Origin: a virus
Reading direction: 5' to 3' (one strand)
IMG/VR virus record: IMGVR_UViG_3300030117_008341
Coordinates: 17,269-81,268 of that record
Length of the DNA stretch: 64,000 bases
Made by a program: the position numbers and the translations under genes. The notes under the pieces are model-generated. The model was not told the DNA's origin. It saw only the letters and a program-made list of their open reading frames with translations, and searched no databases. Shown in pieces: positions 61,560 to 64,000 of the stretch; the first letter of the stretch is position 1, and each line of letters opens with the position of its first letter.

Positions 61560-62747
61560 ATGTATTTTCAAACGCTCGACGATAAGGGCGAATGTGTAGG
61601 AGTGTATAAAGATGGAAACCTGTATTTCGAGGACATCCCAAGTGGGTGTGCCCGGACGTGGAAATACGCCGAATATCTTGAAAAAGATGATGTGGACTAC
61701 GGCAGTATTTTCTGCGGAAATCGGAGTCTTAATGACGCTTGTCCAGCTTTCCTGATCGACGATTGGGTTGCTGTTGAAGACAAGTTAAAGGCATTTTATC
61801 GCTCGTTTGTGTTGGCCAAGGTCAATATGGACGAGAATTGTTTTTTTGACCTTGTTCCAAAGCCATTTTTGCTTGAATATTGCGAAATACGCAACAAAAT
61901 CACGCAATATGTCTTTGAAAACTACGAAAAACCGCAAAACTATGACTTTATGGTCGATTTGACCAAGGTATTGGCACGCATACGACACCAAAGGCTAAAC
62001 ATTGATGTATCATCCCTCTCTAATCAGGCTCATTTGGCCAAGTTTCGGAAGGCAATGAAGAAGTTTAGCCAGATTGACCCGTATTGCCGCTACAACATCA
62101 ACGGAACCAAGACAGGTCGGCTAACAACCCAGAAGAACTCGTTCCCCGTTATGACAATGGACAAAGATTTTCGCTCTATCGTCAAACCGACTAACGACTG
62201 GTTCGTGGAGCTAGATTTCAATGCCGCAGAGGTGCGAACACTTATGGCACTAGGAGGCTCTGAGGTGCCCCTAGAAGACATTCACGACTGGAATGTGCGT
62301 AACCTATTTAACGCGCACACGACACGCGAGGAGGGCAAACAGAAGTTCTTTTCGTGGCTATACGATGAGAATAAAATCAACCCAAGACTCTCCAAGTATT
62401 ACGACCGAGATAAGGTGCGTGAAATGCACTGGGATGGGCAAGTTGTCAAGACTATGTTTGGACGAGAGATTGAAGCAGACCGCAAGCACGCCCTAAACTA
62501 CATTATTCAGAGCACCACAGCAGATCTTGTGCTCCGTCAGGTTATCAAGGTCCACGAAATGCTCCGAGATATGAAGTCTTTCATTGCATTTACGATTCAC
62601 GACAATATAGTGCTTGACATCGTAGACGAAGAGCGTTATATTATTCCTAAGTTAATTGAAAAGTTCTCTGATACTGACCTTGGCGAATATCTCGTAAATG
62701 TCAAAGCAGGAAAGAACTTCGGTAATCTAAGGACGTTAAATCTATGA
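61560..62747 (+). CDS. Compact family A DNA polymerase
   Basis: 395-aa DNA polymerase with only the polymerase domain of the Pol I type; no 3'-5' exonuclease motifs are seen in the N-terminal ~130 residues. TKTGRLTT lies at 183-190. Motif A is ELDFNAAEVRTLMALGG (D219). Motif B residues R256, K260, F264 and Y268 keep the spacing of E. coli R754, K758, F762 and Y766. NYIIQSTTADL matches the AxNxxxQGxxAD helix. Motif C is HDN at 347-349 (HDE in Pol I), so the catalytic Asp is kept. SD-like GGGGGA lies just before ATG. It overlaps the next gene by 4 nt. Whether it is the main replicase cannot be told; T4 uses a family B enzyme. Confidence 0.88.
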   Translation: MYFQTLDDKGECVGVYKDGNLYFEDIPSGCARTWKYAEYLEKDDVDYGSIFCGNRSLNDACPAFLIDDWVAVEDKLKAFYRSFVLAKVNMDENCFFDLVPKPFLLEYCEIRNKITQYVFENYEKPQNYDFMVDLTKVLARIRHQRLNIDVSSLSNQAHLAKFRKAMKKFSQIDPYCRYNINGTKTGRLTTQKNSFPVMTMDKDFRSIVKPTNDWFVELDFNAAEVRTLMALGGSEVPLEDIHDWNVRNLFNAHTTREEGKQKFFSWLYDENKINPRLSKYYDRDKVREMHWDGQVVKTMFGREIEADRKHALNYIIQSTTADLVLRQVIKVHEMLRDMKSFIAFTIHDNIVLDIVDEERYIIPKLIEKFSDTDLGEYLVNVKAGKNFGNLRTLNL

Positions 62748-63574
62748 ACATTATCGGTCTAGGACAAGCAGGCTGCAATATCGCGGACGCAATGGCGCAA
62801 TACCCACAATACAACATCTACAAGATTGATGTTGGATTGGAGGGTAAGAAATGCTTGGGCATTAAGCAACAATCTGGTCCCGAAGAGTACGAGGCCAATG
62901 CACCATCAATGAAAACTTTCTTCCGTAACATCAAGGGTGATACTCTTCTTATTGTTGGAGGTTCAGGGAGTATTTCTGCTATGTCTCTTCGTATTATGGA
63001 GACAATCAAAGACAAATGCAAGATAGATTTGCTTTATATCAAACCAGATGGAAGCCTCTTGACTGGAAAGCGCCAGATGCACGAAAAAGTAACATATAAT
63101 GTGTTGCAAAACTATGCCCGTTCTGGTGCCATCAGCCGGATGTATCTTATTTCAAACTCACAGTTGGAGAACATCCTCGGTGATGTGCCGATTATGGGCT
63201 ACTTTGATAAGTTGAACGAACTCATTGTTTCAACGATACATATGATTAACGTTTTTAAGAATTCTACCCCTGTTCTTGGTGGGCTCCGTGAGCCTGCTGA
63301 GACACGACGGATTTGCACAGTTGGAATCTACGATATGGAAAAAGATGAAGAAAAGTTGTTTTTTTCGCTTGACACCATCCGTGAGACGTGCTATATTTAT
63401 AGTGTTGGGGAAAGAAGACTGCGCGAAGATGGATCTCTTCACAAGACCATCATTTCGCAGATGAAGGGCAAGACAAATGATGAGACACCAAATGTCTCGT
63501 TTGGCGTCTTTCCTACCAACTACGAGACGGATTATGGGTATGTCATTGCTTATAGTCCCAATATACAAAACTAG
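62744..63574 (+). CDS. FtsZ/tubulin-like protein
   Basis: 276-aa protein with a tubulin-superfamily pattern. Residues 4-16 (IGLGQAGCNIADA) match the FtsZ N-terminal GVGGGGGNAV-type nucleotide loop. LIVGGSGSIS (69-78) stands for the GGGTGSG signature, with one glycine changed. YIKPDGSLLTGKRQMHEKVT (98-117) and MYLISNSQLENIL (133-145) line up with FtsZ VTKPFNFEGKKR and DSLITIPNDKLL. The T7-loop catalytic NxDxxD of FtsZ is not evident, so it may not hydrolyse GTP or may polymerise differently. Shorter than FtsZ (~380) and phage PhuZ (~315). Overlaps the polymerase by ATGA. Confidence 0.75.
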   Translation: MNIIGLGQAGCNIADAMAQYPQYNIYKIDVGLEGKKCLGIKQQSGPEEYEANAPSMKTFFRNIKGDTLLIVGGSGSISAMSLRIMETIKDKCKIDLLYIKPDGSLLTGKRQMHEKVTYNVLQNYARSGAISRMYLISNSQLENILGDVPIMGYFDKLNELIVSTIHMINVFKNSTPVLGGLREPAETRRICTVGIYDMEKDEEKLFFSLDTIRETCYIYSVGERRLREDGSLHKTIISQMKGKTNDETPNVSFGVFPTNYETDYGYVIAYSPNIQN

Positions 63575-63598
63575 TAGAACGGAAAATTTGCTGTTCTA
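63575..63598 (+). promoter_or_regulatory. Hairpin in the gp32 leader
   Basis: TAGAAC (63575-63580) pairs with GTTCTA (63593-63598) around a 12-nt loop, directly after the FtsZ-like stop and 24 nt before the gp32 ATG. There is no T-run. T4 gp32 mRNA is autoregulated through a leader structure, so this could have a like role; not demonstrated. Confidence 0.35.
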
Positions 63599-63622
63599 AC
63601 TTTATTAAGGAGAAAAAACAAA

Positions 63623-64000
63623 ATGGCTATTGATCTAAACAAGATGCGTGCAAAACTGACTGCACTTCAAAACCGAGGCGAAAAGAAGGATTCTGCTTTC
63701 TGGCGTCCAGAGGATGGCGAACAAACGATTCGTATCGTCCCGACTGCTGATGGCGACCCCTTCAAGGAGTATTGGTTCCACTACAACTTGGGTAAGAACC
63801 CCGGTTTCCTGTCCCCGAAGCGTAACTTCGGTATTGACGACCCGCTGAACGATTTCGTTCGTCAGTTGTTCAAGGATGGAACAGAGGATTCTATCAAGAT
63901 GGCGAAGAACCTTATGGCTCGTCAACGTTTCTTTGCTCCCGTGTTGGTTCGCGGTGAGGAAGAGAAGGGAGTCCGTATCTGGGGCTTTGGTAAGATGGCG
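63623..64000 (+). CDS. 32: Single-strand DNA-binding protein, gp32-like (partial)
   Basis: First 126 codons; the gene continues beyond the window. N-terminus IDLNKMRAKLTALQNRGEKK, then FWRPEDGEQTIRIVPTADGD and QRFFAPVLVRGEE are the gp32 core. gp32 coats single-stranded DNA in replication, recombination and repair. The T4 zinc ligands are partly lost: H53 remains, but the three Cys positions are S64, D73 and N76 (FLSPKRNFGIDDPLNDF). The fold may thus be stabilised without zinc. ATG has the SD AAGGAG 11 nt upstream. Replication-gene placement after the polymerase is consistent. Confidence 0.93.
   Translation, partial: MAIDLNKMRAKLTALQNRGEKKDSAFWRPEDGEQTIRIVPTADGDPFKEYWFHYNLGKNPGFLSPKRNFGIDDPLNDFVRQLFKDGTEDSIKMAKNLMARQRFFAPVLVRGEEEKGVRIWGFGKMA

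Noticed and set aside
1-64000. T4-type TATAAATA late promoters, tRNA genes, insertion sequences, integrase or attachment sites
   Set aside because: TATAAATA-like strings that I noticed were inside coding sequence (for example near 772 and 11335), not before late genes. No tRNA cloverleaf, transposase, integrase or terminal inverted repeat was seen by eye; the gaps between genes are all under 100 nt, leaving little room.

Overview
The window is a continuous piece of a large tailed bacteriophage with a contractile tail, a distant member of the T4 superfamily. Every supported gene lies on the + strand, packed with short gaps or stop/start overlaps. The diagnostic set is T4-type: terminase large subunit, portal, prohead protease, scaffold, major capsid protein, neck proteins, tail sheath, tail tube, tape measure, LysM-type wedge protein, gp25 and gp6 wedge proteins and a gp32-type single-strand DNA-binding protein. 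Many of these are much longer than in T4 (sheath 993 aa, one tail or baseplate protein of 3185 aa). The long structural proteins and a phage-encoded ribosomal protein bS21 fit the marine or environmental T4-like phages best. A canonical Shine-Dalgarno sequence in front of the capsid gene points to a bacterial host with the usual 16S 3' end. The exact host cannot be read from the sequence.

Layout. 1-24157: baseplate wedge proteins gp25 and gp6, followed by large structural and fibre-type proteins (504, 3185, 346, 1256, 813, 309, 370 and 446 aa). 24180-25612: RuvC-type resolvase and DnaG-type primase behind a consensus sigma70-like promoter. 25622-28647: six consecutive small genes that share only their first ~17 residues, a likely capsid-targeting leader ending in the type of site cleaved by prohead protease. 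28713-31811: Mre11 (gp47) and Rad50 (gp46) fused in one 1032-aa protein, behind a second sigma70-like promoter. 31835-32818: three small membrane-associated proteins that look like a holin/spanin-type lysis group. 32818-43855: packaging and head genes, with bS21 among them. 43951-52577: a small Pro-Ala/Lys-rich protein, neck, sheath, two tail-tube paralogues and a zinc-binding hub-assembly type protein. 52634-61538: tape measure and central baseplate. 61560-64000: a compact family A DNA polymerase, an FtsZ/tubulin-like protein and the start of a gp32-type protein, which runs off the window end.

Regulation. The octamer ACTATTTA recurs upstream of late genes (capsid scaffold, sheath, tube, wedge, fibres, lysis group, and the first of the six leader-bearing genes) and is a candidate late promoter. 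I saw no T4-type TATAAATA in those positions. Replication and recombination genes instead have TTGACA/TATAAT promoters. Two clear intrinsic terminators follow the capsid gene and the hub-assembly genes.

Most notable: the leader-bearing cassette of presumptive internal virion proteins together with the protease that would process them; the candidate late promoter; the Mre11-Rad50 fusion; the FtsZ/tubulin-like protein; the minimal family A polymerase; and a possible +1 frameshift before the tape measure region. All functions are inferred from reading translated sequence; no searches were run.
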